Source: Bacteroides sp. ET71 (lineage in GTDB: Bacteria; Bacteroidota; Bacteroidia; Bacteroidales; Bacteroidaceae). Taken from it: DNA of 64,000 bases. Shown here one piece after another: positions 44,029-53,197 of this stretch; position 1 is the first letter of the stretch, and each line of letters opens with the position of its first letter. The notes beneath the pieces were generated by a model. It saw nothing but the letters and a program-made list of their open reading frames with translations, did no database searches and was not told the DNA's origin. A program made the position numbers and the translations under genes. The stretch covers positions 1-64,000 of the forward strand of contig NZ_JAMBLS010000008.1 in the NCBI RefSeq assembly GCF_023336905.1. The letters run 5' to 3'.

Positions 44029-45459
44029 TCACTGCCAATTGTCCGTGCGGAAAGGGACGGCAGGCAGCTCGTTGCCACCTATCAACGTGCCGGGCAGGAA
44101 GTCGCGGAAGGCGTAGCGCACGGCCACGGGGTGGGCGACGGCTTTCGACGAGACGACCAGTTCGTTGGTCTGCCAATGGAGCCAGACGTTGTCGGCGGGG
44201 TGGAAGACATGGTCTTCGCCGGCCACTTCGAAGCCCCGGATGTCGTAGTTACGGCAGATGCCCATCTGGAGGTTGTCGAAGCTAACCCAGGCTTCGTTTC
44301 CTTTCGCCGTCCACGACTTGTACTGCGGCCCCCAGCAGTTGATTTGTTTCATGCCATAGGTGAGGTTGAGCGCCAGGTACGAGAGACGGCGGCCCACCGT
44401 GCGCTTGTTGCGCGGATGGATGTTGAAGAGTTCGTAGGGTTCGACCAGGTCGTTGGTGGAGACCATGGCGCTGTTGGGTATAAGGCTCTGGGCGCGGAAC
44501 TGGGCTTCGCGCAGATAAGCTCCCTGCAGGCCTTGGCCGTTGTCGCCGTAGGCATAGGGAGCTATTTCGACATAGTAAAAAGGAATGTCGCCCAGGCGGA
44601 AGTCGCTGCGCCACAGGCGTACCATGTCGGCCAGGCGTTGGGCATAGGTCTGGTGGGCGCCCACGTTGCCCTCGCCCTGATACCAGATGATGCCTTTGAA
44701 GGTATAGTTGCGGACGGGCACCTGCATCGCATTGTACATCAGCATGGGGCGCATGTAGGCCGGCTCGTACGCATCGATTGCTTCCCTCTGCAGGTTGACG
44801 TCGGGATAGCCTTGCAGCACCTCACGGCTGAGCCAGCTCTCGACACGGGTGCCCCCGAAGGCCGACACGACCATGCCCACGGGGACGCGCAAGGCTTTCT
44901 CCAAGGAAGTGGCGAAAAACCAGGCGGTGGCGCTGAACCCGGCGGCCGTGTGGACGGAAGGCACCTGCCAGGCAGCGGCGCAGTCGTATTCCAACTCATG
45001 AGACATGTTGAGCGGCACGGTAAAGAAGCGGACATAGGGATGGTCGGCGGCGGCAATGACTTCGTCCACCCCGTCCTGCACGCAGCAGCCGCCGAAGCCG
45101 CGCAGGGGCATCTCCATGTTGCTCTGTCCGGAAGCCAGCCAGACTTCGCCCACGAGGACGCCCCGCAGGGTGACAAGCTCGCCGTCGTCGAAGGTGATTT
45201 CATAAGGGGTATAACTGCCGGCGGGAGTCTTGACCGTCAGCAACCAACGCCCGTCGCTGCCGGCGCGACACGTGTGCGTCTGTCCGTCCCACGACGTGCT
45301 CACCCGGACGGTAGCTCCGGCGTCGGCCCAGCCCCACAGGCGCGCGTCGGTCTGTTGCTGGAGCACCATATTGTCGCCCATCAGTGCGGGCAGTTTCACC
45401 TTGGCGCCCGCCGTCAGGGCACCGCACAGAAGAAGGATAGCAAGGATTTTCTTTTTCAT
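44029..45459 (-). CDS. Secreted SASA-domain acetylesterase (sialate O-acetylesterase / CE20-like)
   Basis: SGNH-type carbohydrate esterase of 476 residues with a signal peptide (ends about TAGA). Ser113 in LASGQSNMEMPL is the nucleophile; IIWYQGEGN is the oxyanion block and NIHPRNK the His-containing block. Family members remove acetyl groups from sialic acid or, in CE20-type enzymes, from xyloglucan and other plant glycans. The neighbour downstream is a GH9 glucanase, which favours a plant polysaccharide over sialic acid (inference). The 158-base gap to GH9 has a separate promoter-like box. Confidence 0.88.
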   Translation of the reverse strand: MKKKILAILLLCGALTAGAKVKLPALMGDNMVLQQQTDARLWGWADAGATVRVSTSWDGQTHTCRAGSDGRWLLTVKTPAGSYTPYEITFDDGELVTLRGVLVGEVWLASGQSNMEMPLRGFGGCCVQDGVDEVIAAADHPYVRFFTVPLNMSHELEYDCAAAWQVPSVHTAAGFSATAWFFATSLEKALRVPVGMVVSAFGGTRVESWLSREVLQGYPDVNLQREAIDAYEPAYMRPMLMYNAMQVPVRNYTFKGIIWYQGEGNVGAHQTYAQRLADMVRLWRSDFRLGDIPFYYVEIAPYAYGDNGQGLQGAYLREAQFRAQSLIPNSAMVSTNDLVEPYELFNIHPRNKRTVGRRLSYLALNLTYGMKQINCWGPQYKSWTAKGNEAWVSFDNLQMGICRNYDIRGFEVAGEDHVFHPADNVWLHWQTNELVVSSKAVAHPVAVRYAFRDFLPGTLIGGNELPAVPFRTDNWQ

Positions 45460-45496
45460 AACGGTATCGATTGATTAAACAGACATATGTTTCCCA

Positions 45497-45504
45497 CAAA
45501 AGTA
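45497..45504 (-). promoter_or_regulatory. Acetylesterase promoter -7 box
   Basis: TACTTTTG on the minus strand fits TAnnTTTG 37 bases upstream of the start. Confidence 0.45.
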
Positions 45505-45624
45505 AAGCTCCGCCCTCGAAAAAGCAATGCGCGGAAGTTCTTTTTTCGGAAAAGACAACATCCGAACCAGAAGAAAAACACAAATGATACCCGTCCCCCG
45601 CACCGCCACGCAACAAGCATACTT

Positions 45625-45682
45625 CGTCCGGACAAGAGGCACGCCCGCCCCGAACAACAGCCGTCCTCCGTCCGGACAAGAG
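45625..45682. repeat. Three 22-base repeats, core CGTCCGGACAAGAG
   Basis: CGTCCGGACAAGAG occurs at 45625 and again, identical, at 45669. Exactly halfway, at 45647, lies a decayed copy GCCCCGAACAACAG. The step is 22 bases and the core equals that at 38802. The array lies in the 414-base gap between the divergent acetylesterase and DUF2723 genes; otherwise this gap holds only the two promoters. Confidence 0.75.
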
Positions 45683-45763
45683 CCACGGCCGCAACGCACG
45701 GCAACCATCCCCACAAGGCATCGAAAGCGGAAACTTCCTTAAGCAATACTAATTATCAGACGA

Positions 45764-45798
45764 TTTGCCACGCTTTTCGCAGTAAATCGCTATCTTTG
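45764..45798 (+). promoter_or_regulatory. DUF2723 gene promoter
   Basis: TATCTTTG (45791-45798) with TTTG (45764-45767) 23 bases upstream. The leader would be about 70 bases. Confidence 0.6.
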
Positions 45799-45873
45799 CC
45801 GCGCATATGCCCCGCCGTGCCCGAAAAACACGGGAACAGGGACCAGAAAAAAAGCAACAATCGACGAATCCGA

Positions 45874-48800
45874 ATGAAAAAGTACAGTACCGTAAACAAC
45901 CTGATGGGTTGGATTACTTTCCTCATTGCGGCCACGGTCTATTGCATGACCATCGAACCGACCGCAAGCTTTTGGGATTGCCCTGAGTTCATCACCACCG
46001 GCTATAAGCTGGAAGTGGGCCACCCGCCTGGAGCACCTTTCTTCATGCTCGTGGCCAACCTGTTTTCACAGTTTGCTGCCGATGCCTCGGAAGTGGCCAA
46101 GATGGTCAACTACATGAGTGCGCTGATGAGCGCCGCGTGCATCCTGTTCCTCTTCTGGACCATCACACACTTGGTACGCAAGCTGATAGTGTCGGACGAA
46201 ACGCACATCACCGCCGGACAGACCGTGGCCATCATGGGCAGCGGACTGGTGGGCGCCTTGGCCTATACGTTCAGCGACACGTTCTGGTTCTCGGCCGTCG
46301 AAGGCGAAGTCTACGCTTTTTCATCGCTCTTCACGGCAGTTGTCTTCTGGCTCATCCTGAAGTGGGAAGACGTGGCCGACCAGCCGCACAGCGACCGCTG
46401 GCTGGTGCTCATCGCCTACCTGACGGGGCTCTCCATCGGCGTGCACCTGCTCAACCTGCTCTGCCTGCCTGCCATCGTCCTTATCTATTATTATAAGAAA
46501 GTGCCCCATGCCAACGCCAAGGGCTCTCTGCTGGCACTGCTGGGTTCGGCCGTACTGGTGGCCGTGGTGCTCTACGGCATCGTGCCGGGCATCGTGAAGG
46601 TGGGCGGATGGTTTGAGCTGCTGTTCGTCAACACGCTGGGCATGCCCTTCAACACGGGCGTCTTGGTGTACGTCGTCCTGCTGGCCGCTGCACTTATCTG
46701 GGGCGTGTACGAGACATATATGCAACACAGCCCGTTGCGCATGGCCCTGTCCTTCATCCTGACCATCGCTATGCTGGGCATCCCCTTCTACGGACACGGA
46801 GCCGGCTCGGTGGTCATCGGCCTCATCGTCATTGCCCTGATGTGGTTCTACCTCCGCCCGCAGACGCAAGCCGCCCTTAAGGAGAAGTGGCGCGTCAGTG
46901 CCCGTGCCCTCAACACGGCCTTGCTGTGCACGCTGCTCATCGTGGTGGGATACTCTTCATACGCCCTTATCGTGATACGCTCGACGGCCAACACGCCGAT
47001 GGACCAGAACTCGCCGGAAGACATCTTCACGCTGGGCGAATACCTGGGCCGTGAACAGTACGGCACACGCCCCCTGTTCTACGGGCAGACGTTCTCCTCA
47101 CAAGTAGCCCTCGACGTGAAAGACGGTTACTGCGAGCCACGCGTCAATAGCGAAGACACCAAGTTCATCCGCAAGGAGAAGGCCACGCCCGACGAGAAAG
47201 ACAGCTACATCGAAATCCCCGGACGCATCGAATATGAGTATGCGCAGAACATGCTCTTCCCACGCATGTACAGCTCGGCACACGCGCAGTACTACAAAGC
47301 GTGGATGAACATCAAGGGCCGCGACGTCCCGTTCGACCGTTGTGGCGAAATGATAATGGTCAACGTCCCCACCCAATGGGAGAACATCAAGTTCTTCTTC
47401 TCCTACCAGCTCAACTGGATGTACTGGCGATACTTCATGTGGAACTTCGCCGGACGGCAAAACGACATCCAGGGCAACGGAGAGATTGAACACGGCAACT
47501 GGATTACGGGTATCTCTTTCATAGACAACTGGCTGATAGGAGACCAGGAATACCTGCCCACCGAACTCAAGGAAAACAAGGGGCACAACGTGTTCTACTG
47601 CCTGCCGCTGCTGCTGGGCATCATCGGCCTCATCTGGCAGGCCTACCGCGGACGCCGGGGCATCCAACAGTTCTGGGTAGTATTCTTCCTGTTCTTCATG
47701 ACGGGCATCGCCATCGTACTTTACCTGAACCAGACCCCCATGCAGCCCCGCGAACGCGACTATGCCTACGCCGGCTCGTTCTACGCCTTTGCCATCTGGA
47801 TAGGCTTGGGCGTGATGGGAATCACCCAGCTCATCGCCAACCTGACGCACAAGCGTAAGGAAGAGTGGACAACCGAACAGATGGCCGCCTGGAACGAAGG
47901 CACATGGATGCCCGACATCCGCCCCTCGCTGCCTGTCGCCCTGCTGGTGTCACTGGCTTGTCTGCTGGTACCCATACAGATGGCGAGCCAGACATGGGAC
48001 GACCACGACCGCAGCGACCGCTACATGGCCCGCGACTTCGGCTACAACTACCTGATGTCGCTCCAGGAAAGCGGCAACCCCATCATCTACACCAACGGCG
48101 ATAATGACACCTTCCCGCTGTGGTACGGACAAGAGACGGAAGGCTACCGGCCCGACGCACGCACCTGCAACCTGTCTTACCTGCAAACCGACTGGTACAT
48201 CGACCAGATGAAGCGCCCGGCCTACGACAGTCCGTCGCTGCCCATCACGTGGGACCGCATGGAGTATGTGGAAGGCACCAACGAATACATCCCCGTGCAA
48301 CCCGAAGTGGCCAAGAGCCTCGACCAACTCTATGCACAGGCCAAGAAAGAGGCCCTGGCCGGAAACCCCGAGGTGCTGGTGAACATCCAGAAGGAGTTTG
48401 GCGACAACCCCTACGAGCTGAAAAACATCCTGAAATACTGGGTAAGGAATCCCAGCAACAAGGACCTCAACATCATACCGACCGACAGCATCGTCATCAA
48501 GGTAGACAAAGAGGCCGTGCGCCGCAGCGGCATGATGATTCCGGGCGACAGCATACCGGACTACATGCACATCTCACTGAAAGGAAAACGCGCCCTCTAC
48601 AAGAGCGAACTGATGATGCTCGAGATGCTGGCCGAGGCCAACTGGGAACGACCCATCTACATTGCCATCAGCGTGGGCACGGACAACCAACTGGGCATGG
48701 CCAACCACTTCATACAGGAGGGACTGGCCTATCGGTTCACGCCGTTTGACAACACGAAGACGGGCGTCAGCCTTGACTCGGAGAAGATGTACGACAACCT

Positions 48801-49299
48801 GATGCACAAGTTCCGCTACGGGGGCATCGACAAGCCGGGCATCTACATCGACGAAAATGCCCTGCGCATGTGCTACTCGCACCGCCGCATCTTCGCGCAA
48901 CTGGTGCAGCAACTGATGAAGGAGGGTAAGCGCGACAAGGCGAAAGCGGCACTGGACTATGCGGAGAAGATGATTCCTGCCGTCAACGTGCCCTACGACT
49001 ACCAGAACGGCGCCCTGCAAATGGCCGAGGCCTATTACCAACTGGGTGAAACGGAGGCGGGCGACCGCATAGCTGGGGCACTGGCCGACAAGTCGATGGA
49101 ATATCTGACGTGGTACCTCAGCCTGGACGAAACACGCCTGGCCATCTCCGTGCAGGAGTGCGAATACCACCTCTCGCTGCTCAACTCGGAAATCAGCCTG
49201 ATGAAGAAATACGGCTCGACGATGACGGAACAGTATGAGGAGAAATTCGGCGAACTGTACCACCAGTATGTCACGGCCATGGGATATAAAGCAGAATAA
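45874..49299 (+). CDS. DUF2723 multi-pass membrane protein, GT-C-type glycosyltransferase-like
   Basis: Large inner-membrane protein of 1141 residues. About the first 460 and a block near 580-690 hold many hydrophobic helices; the C-terminal 400 residues are soluble, with TPR-like helices at the end (GALQMAEAYYQLGETEAG). The N-terminal loop ASFWDCPEFITTGYKLEVGH followed by PPGAP is the hallmark of DUF2723, whose acidic residue fits a GT-C catalytic site. The family includes human TMEM260, an O-mannosyltransferase, so a role in protein or lipid glycosylation at the periplasmic face is plausible. The start at 45874 removes a non-conserved 129-codon leader. The deacetylase gene follows after 5 bases. 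Confidence 0.85.
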   Translation: MKKYSTVNNLMGWITFLIAATVYCMTIEPTASFWDCPEFITTGYKLEVGHPPGAPFFMLVANLFSQFAADASEVAKMVNYMSALMSAACILFLFWTITHLVRKLIVSDETHITAGQTVAIMGSGLVGALAYTFSDTFWFSAVEGEVYAFSSLFTAVVFWLILKWEDVADQPHSDRWLVLIAYLTGLSIGVHLLNLLCLPAIVLIYYYKKVPHANAKGSLLALLGSAVLVAVVLYGIVPGIVKVGGWFELLFVNTLGMPFNTGVLVYVVLLAAALIWGVYETYMQHSPLRMALSFILTIAMLGIPFYGHGAGSVVIGLIVIALMWFYLRPQTQAALKEKWRVSARALNTALLCTLLIVVGYSSYALIVIRSTANTPMDQNSPEDIFTLGEYLGREQYGTRPLFYGQTFSSQVALDVKDGYCEPRVNSEDTKFIRKEKATPDEKDSYIEIPGRIEYEYAQNMLFPRMYSSAHAQYYKAWMNIKGRDVPFDRCGEMIMVNVPTQWENIKFFFSYQLNWMYWRYFMWNFAGRQNDIQGNGEIEHGNWITGISFIDNWLIGDQEYLPTELKENKGHNVFYCLPLLLGIIGLIWQAYRGRRGIQQFWVVFFLFFMTGIAIVLYLNQTPMQPRERDYAYAGSFYAFAIWIGLGVMGITQLIANLTHKRKEEWTTEQMAAWNEGTWMPDIRPSLPVALLVSLACLLVPIQMASQTWDDHDRSDRYMARDFGYNYLMSLQESGNPIIYTNGDNDTFPLWYGQETEGYRPDARTCNLSYLQTDWYIDQMKRPAYDSPSLPITWDRMEYVEGTNEYIPVQPEVAKSLDQLYAQAKKEALAGNPEVLVNIQKEFGDNPYELKNILKYWVRNPSNKDLNIIPTDSIVIKVDKEAVRRSGMMIPGDSIPDYMHISLKGKRALYKSELMMLEMLAEANWERPIYIAISVGTDNQLGMANHFIQEGLAYRFTPFDNTKTGVSLDSEKMYDNLMHKFRYGGIDKPGIYIDENALRMCYSHRRIFAQLVQQLMKEGKRDKAKAALDYAEKMIPAVNVPYDYQNGALQMAEAYYQLGETEAGDRIAGALADKSMEYLTWYLSLDETRLAISVQECEYHLSLLNSEISLMKKYGSTMTEQYEEKFGELYHQYVTAMGYKAE

Positions 49300-49304
49300 A
49301 ACCC

Positions 49305-49967
49305 ATGTTTATCGAACAACCTCCTGAAATAGTCCGCAAGCTCTACCCCAGCGCACTGTGGCGGACGGACCCGACGGCGAAGACTGTCTGCCTGACCTTC
49401 GACGACGGGCCCATCCCCGAGGTGACGCCGTGGGTGCTCGACGTGCTGGCACGGCACGGCGTCAAGGCCACGTTCTTCATGGTGGGCGACAACATCCGCA
49501 AGCACCCAGACGTCTTCCGCCAGGTCGTCGAGCAGGGGCACCGCATCGGCAACCACACGTTCCACCACCTGCGAGGCTTCGAGAACAGCTCCAACCAATA
49601 CCTCGAAGACGTCCGCCGGGCGCACGACTTCATGCTCGAAGCCTGCCACGACCTGCCTCCCGAGCAGGTCGAAGCTGCCCTGCACCCCATCCTCTTCCGC
49701 CCGCCCCACGGGCACATGACCTGGGGGCAGTACATGGTGTTGCGCCACCATTGCCGCATCGTCATGTGGGACCTCGTCACGCGCGACTACTCGAAGAAGC
49801 TGCGCCCGCCGCAGGTGCTGGCCAACGTCATGCGCTACGCCCGCAACGGCTCCATCATCACCTTCCACGACTCGCTGAAGTCGTGGACCAACGGCAACCT
49901 GCCCTATGCCCTGCCCCGCGCCCTGGATTTCCTCCGCGAAGAGGGCTACACCTTCTGCCTGCTCTGA
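49305..49967 (+). CDS. Polysaccharide deacetylase (NodB/CE4 family)
   Basis: Zn-dependent deacetylase of 220 residues. All NodB motifs are present: TFDDGP (31-36), the metal-binding HTFHH (84-88), RPPHGH, the motif around WDLVTRDYS, and ITFHDS with the last His. No signal peptide is visible, so it may act on cytoplasmic or membrane-bound precursors. It is 5 bases downstream of the DUF2723 gene and so probably in the same operon, suggesting a shared glycan pathway. Confidence 0.92.
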   Translation: MFIEQPPEIVRKLYPSALWRTDPTAKTVCLTFDDGPIPEVTPWVLDVLARHGVKATFFMVGDNIRKHPDVFRQVVEQGHRIGNHTFHHLRGFENSSNQYLEDVRRAHDFMLEACHDLPPEQVEAALHPILFRPPHGHMTWGQYMVLRHHCRIVMWDLVTRDYSKKLRPPQVLANVMRYARNGSIITFHDSLKSWTNGNLPYALPRALDFLREEGYTFCLL

Positions 49968-50332
49968 CCCCCTCTCCTCCCCCGCCGCCTCTGGACACAC
50001 CTGTTCCAAGGCTACTGCCGCAGTGACCCTTCGCCACACGCCCTATTCAGCCACAGGGACAGGCAGTAGTGACCCTTTGCGAATAGGCCTATGGTGGCTG
50101 CATATTCCACGTGGAATAAACTGCATATCCCACGTGAGATAAGTTTCATATCCCATGTGGAATAAACTTCTTATCTCATGTGGAATAAGTTTTCTATCTC
50201 ACGTGGAATAAGAATCCTATCCCACTACAGATAATAAGGGTGAAAAGGCCTATTGACACAGCCTGCATAGCGGTATACAGGCAGCGTCAATAGGAGTGAT
50301 GGCGGAGGGTGAAAGGGAGGGGCAGCGGAGGG
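49968..50332. repeat. Gap with two 23-base repeat arrays, one of perfect dyads
   Basis: Units starting at 50101, 50124, 50147, 50170, 50193 and 50216 step by exactly 23 bases. Each carries a version of TATCCCACGTGGAATAA; in the first the core ATTCCACGTGGAAT is a perfect palindrome. Upstream, AGTGACCCTTCG (50022) and AGTGACCCTTTG (50068) are 46 bases, two 23-base steps, apart, in a different phase. The gap lies between the convergent deacetylase and exonuclease III genes and holds no gene. Confidence 0.8.
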
Positions 50333-51088
50333 TCAAAGGTCCAGCACCACCTCGACGGGGCAATGGTCGGAGCCATAGATGTCCGTGTGGATGTCGGCAC
50401 TGACCAGGCGGTCGTCCAGGCGCTTGGAGGTGAGGAAGTAGTCAATGCGCCAGCCCGCATTCTTCTCCCGCGCCCGGAAACGGTAGGACCACCAGGAATA
50501 GATGTCCGTGCGGTCAGGGTAGAAATAACGGTAAGTGTCGGTGAAGCCCGCGCCGAGCAGCTCGGTGAACTTGGCACGCTCCTCGTCCGTGAAGCCCGCG
50601 TTTCGGCGATTGGTCTTCGGGTTCTTCAAGTCAATCTCCTGATGCGCCACGTTCAGGTCGCCGCAGACGATGACCGGCTTGCGCGCGTCCAGTGCCAGGA
50701 GATAGCGGCGGAAGTCATCCTCCCACGTCATGCGGTAGTCCAGACGTCGCAACCCATCCTGCGAGTTGGGCGTGTAGACCGTCACCAGGAAGAACGCAGG
50801 CATCTCCAGCGTAATGACGCGCCCCTCGCGGTCGTGGTGCTCCACGTCGATGCCATAGGTGACACTCAGGGGCTGGTGCCGCGTGTAGATGGCCGTGCCC
50901 GAATAACCCTTCTTCTCGGCATAGTTCCAATACGACTCATAGCCCTCGAAGGACAAATCCAACTGTCCCGCCTGCATCTTGGTCTCTTGCAGACAGAAGA
51001 AATCAGCGTCCAACTGCTTGAACGCCTCCACAAAGCCCTTGTCCTTGCACGCACGCAGGCCGTTCACATTCCACGAGATAAACTTCAT
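50333..51088 (-). CDS. xth: Exodeoxyribonuclease III
   Basis: AP endonuclease/3'-5' exonuclease of base-excision repair, 251 residues. Family motifs run in order: MKFISWNVNGLRA with the metal-binding Asn, FCLQETK with Glu, GDLNVAHQ, and SDHCPVEVVLDL with the catalytic Asp-His pair at the end. Length and motif spacing are normal. It is the last gene of a minus-strand group, separated from the dehydrogenase by an AT-rich simple repeat. Confidence 0.95.
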   Translation of the reverse strand: MKFISWNVNGLRACKDKGFVEAFKQLDADFFCLQETKMQAGQLDLSFEGYESYWNYAEKKGYSGTAIYTRHQPLSVTYGIDVEHHDREGRVITLEMPAFFLVTVYTPNSQDGLRRLDYRMTWEDDFRRYLLALDARKPVIVCGDLNVAHQEIDLKNPKTNRRNAGFTDEERAKFTELLGAGFTDTYRYFYPDRTDIYSWWSYRFRAREKNAGWRIDYFLTSKRLDDRLVSADIHTDIYGSDHCPVEVVLDL

Positions 51089-51091
51089 AAA

Positions 51092-51136
51092 TGGAGAATT
51101 GAGAATTGAAAATTAAGAAATAAGAATTGGGAATTA
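51092..51136. repeat. AT-rich simple repeat (GAATTGAGAATTGAAAATTA)
   Basis: Imperfect tandem copies of GAATT/AATTG at roughly 9-base steps fill the gap between xth and the dehydrogenase. The composition is quite unlike the flanking GC-rich genes. Confidence 0.6.
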
Positions 51137-52165
51137 AAAAATCGCTATCTTCATCACCCCGTCGGCTTTCTGCTCGAACAGGCGGTAGGCCTCGTCGATA
51201 CGGGCCAGGGGGAAACGGTGGGTAATAAGCGGCGTCGTATCAATCTGCCCCCCGGCAATCAGGCGGAGAATCTCGGCACAATCGCATCCGTCCACACCCC
51301 CCGTCTTGAACGTCAGGTTCTTGCCATACATCTGGGGCAAGGGGAGCACCTGCGGACGGTCGTAGAGGGCCACGATGGTAACCACAGCATTGGGCCGCGC
51401 ACACTGCCACGCCAGCCGGAACGAATCGTCCGTGCCCGCCACCTCCAACACCACGTCGGCCCCGCCATGCTCGCTGTGCGACAGCACGAAGGCCTTGCAC
51501 TCCTCGGGCGTGGTGACCAGCACATCGGGATAATGCTCCCTCACAAACCGGATGCGCTCGGCCGACTGCTCGCACACGATGATGCGCCGGGGCTGCTTCA
51601 GCATCGCACAGAGCAGCGTACAGATGCCCGTCGGCCCCGCCCCGATGACAAGCACCGTATCGTCCGGCGTAATGTCTGAAATACGTGTCGCCCAAAAGCC
51701 TGTGGCCAGCACATCGCCCACGAACAAGGCCTGCTCGTCGCTCACCCCGCTGGGAATACGGTTCAATCCCTGGTCGGCATAAGGCACGCGCACATATTCC
51801 GCCTGCCCCCCGTCGATGCGGCATCCCAATGCCCAGCCCCCATCAGGATCCGTGCAGTTGTTCACAAAGCCATGCCGGCAGAAGAAACACTCGCCGCAGA
51901 AGGTCTCCACGTTGACCGTCACCCTGTCGCCGGGGCACACCGCAGTGACAGCGCTGCCCACTTCTTCCACCACGCCCACCATCTCATGGCCTACGGTGAT
52001 GCCCGGCACCGCACGCGGCACACTGCCATGCTTGATGTGCAAGTCACTCGTACAGATACTTCCCAGCGTCACCCGTACAATGGCATCGCGCGCATCCAGC
52101 AACTGCGGCCGGGGCTTCTCGCGCAACTCGAACCTTCCCTGTTCTACATACGTATATGCAAGCAT
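51134..52165 (-). CDS. Zinc-dependent alcohol dehydrogenase (MDR family)
   Basis: Medium-chain dehydrogenase of 343 residues. Catalytic zinc ligands are Cys in GSICTSDLH and GHE in TVGHEMVGVV. The structural zinc lobe is ETFCGECFFCRHGFVNNC. The Rossmann motif VLVIGAGPTGIC binds NAD(P). The sequence resembles the group of sorbitol/threonine/2,3-butanediol-type dehydrogenases; the substrate is not clear. It lies in a minus-strand row with the EamA transporter (24 bases upstream), which may be co-transcribed. Confidence 0.9.
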   Translation of the reverse strand: MLAYTYVEQGRFELREKPRPQLLDARDAIVRVTLGSICTSDLHIKHGSVPRAVPGITVGHEMVGVVEEVGSAVTAVCPGDRVTVNVETFCGECFFCRHGFVNNCTDPDGGWALGCRIDGGQAEYVRVPYADQGLNRIPSGVSDEQALFVGDVLATGFWATRISDITPDDTVLVIGAGPTGICTLLCAMLKQPRRIIVCEQSAERIRFVREHYPDVLVTTPEECKAFVLSHSEHGGADVVLEVAGTDDSFRLAWQCARPNAVVTIVALYDRPQVLPLPQMYGKNLTFKTGGVDGCDCAEILRLIAGGQIDTTPLITHRFPLARIDEAYRLFEQKADGVMKIAIF

Positions 52166-52189
52166 ACTCTTCTCCTCTTTTATAATAAG

Positions 52190-53107
52190 TTATACAGATT
52201 CTTTCTTTTTCCTTCCGGCCCAATAGACCCCGCCCAGAATCAGCGCCATGCCCGCCCACGCCATCGGCGTCAACCGCTCGCCCAGCACAATGGCCGAACC
52301 CGTCAGCGTGAACACAGGGTTGAGGTAGATGTAATTGGAAGCACGCACCGTGCCCAACCGCTTCAGCACGACATTCCACACGGCGAAACAGGCCAGCGAC
52401 GCCAGCACGCCCAGAAAGAGCAAATGGAAAAGGACGGAAGGTTCCAACAGACGGGACACCTCGAACTGCCAGGGCCGGAAGGCAAATACCGGCAATATGG
52501 TCAGCACCCCGTAGAAAAATATCTTGCGCGTGACGAACACCGCCTCATAGCGGTCGGCCATGCGCCGCATAATCAAACTGTAAACAGCCCAGGAAAAAGA
52601 AGCCAACAGCGAAAGCAAATCACCCGCAGGAGAAAGGCGCAACACGAAATGGCCGTTGCACACCACCAGCGCCACCCCGGCCAATGCCGTCAGCGAACCG
52701 CCTATCAGCGCCTTCGTGGCCCGCTCCTTCTTGTAGAGCAGCAAAGACAGCAACGTGGTGACCAACGGCGTGGTACACACCAGAAACGACACGTTCGTGG
52801 CCAACGTATACTCCAAAGCCATGTTCTCCGTCAGGAAATAAAAAGACCCGCCGGTCACGCCACCCGCCAGCAACCAAAGCTCGTCCTGCCACCTGTCGGC
52901 CCACAACTTGCCCTTGGACAAAAACCAAATGCCTATGTATGCCATCAGGAAACGAAGCAGAAAAATCTCTTGCGGCGTCATGCCTGCCTCTATCAACAAC
53001 TTGGTGGAAATGAACGTCAGGCCCCATATCCCTACGATGACCACCGCCACCGCATGAAAAGCCGCCACGCCCCGAGTCCTATGTAGATGTAACCGATGCA
53101 TATCCAT
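52190..53107 (-). CDS. EamA/DMT-family transporter
   Basis: Drug/metabolite transporter of about 305 residues with ten membrane segments in two EamA repeats (VAVVIVGIWGLTFISTKLLI and FSWAVYSLIMRRMADRYEAV). Typical substrates are amino acids or other metabolites; none can be named here. The Met at 53107 is only 7 bases from a -7 box, so the message may be nearly leaderless; a Met at 53101 is the alternative. A frame extending further upstream would start before the promoter and is rejected. Confidence 0.87.
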   Translation of the reverse strand: MDMHRLHLHRTRGVAAFHAVAVVIVGIWGLTFISTKLLIEAGMTPQEIFLLRFLMAYIGIWFLSKGKLWADRWQDELWLLAGGVTGGSFYFLTENMALEYTLATNVSFLVCTTPLVTTLLSLLLYKKERATKALIGGSLTALAGVALVVCNGHFVLRLSPAGDLLSLLASFSWAVYSLIMRRMADRYEAVFVTRKIFFYGVLTILPVFAFRPWQFEVSRLLEPSVLFHLLFLGVLASLACFAVWNVVLKRLGTVRASNYIYLNPVFTLTGSAIVLGERLTPMAWAGMALILGGVYWAGRKKKESV

Positions 53108-53114
53108 AACCGTG

Positions 53115-53122
53115 CAAAGATA
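53115..53122 (-). promoter_or_regulatory. EamA gene promoter -7 box
   Basis: TATCTTTG on the minus strand matches TAnnTTTG exactly and lies 7 bases from the start codon. Confidence 0.55.
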
Positions 53123-53197
53123 AACATATATTAATCGCACCGGACGAAACAAGGCCGAAAAAAATACCCTACACCGGAAAAAAAAGCCGGAGACGCA

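Noticed and set aside
45487-45873. Extension of the DUF2723 protein by 129 codons
   Set aside because: It would cross the class A repeat array and a promoter; the family N-terminus starts at 45874.
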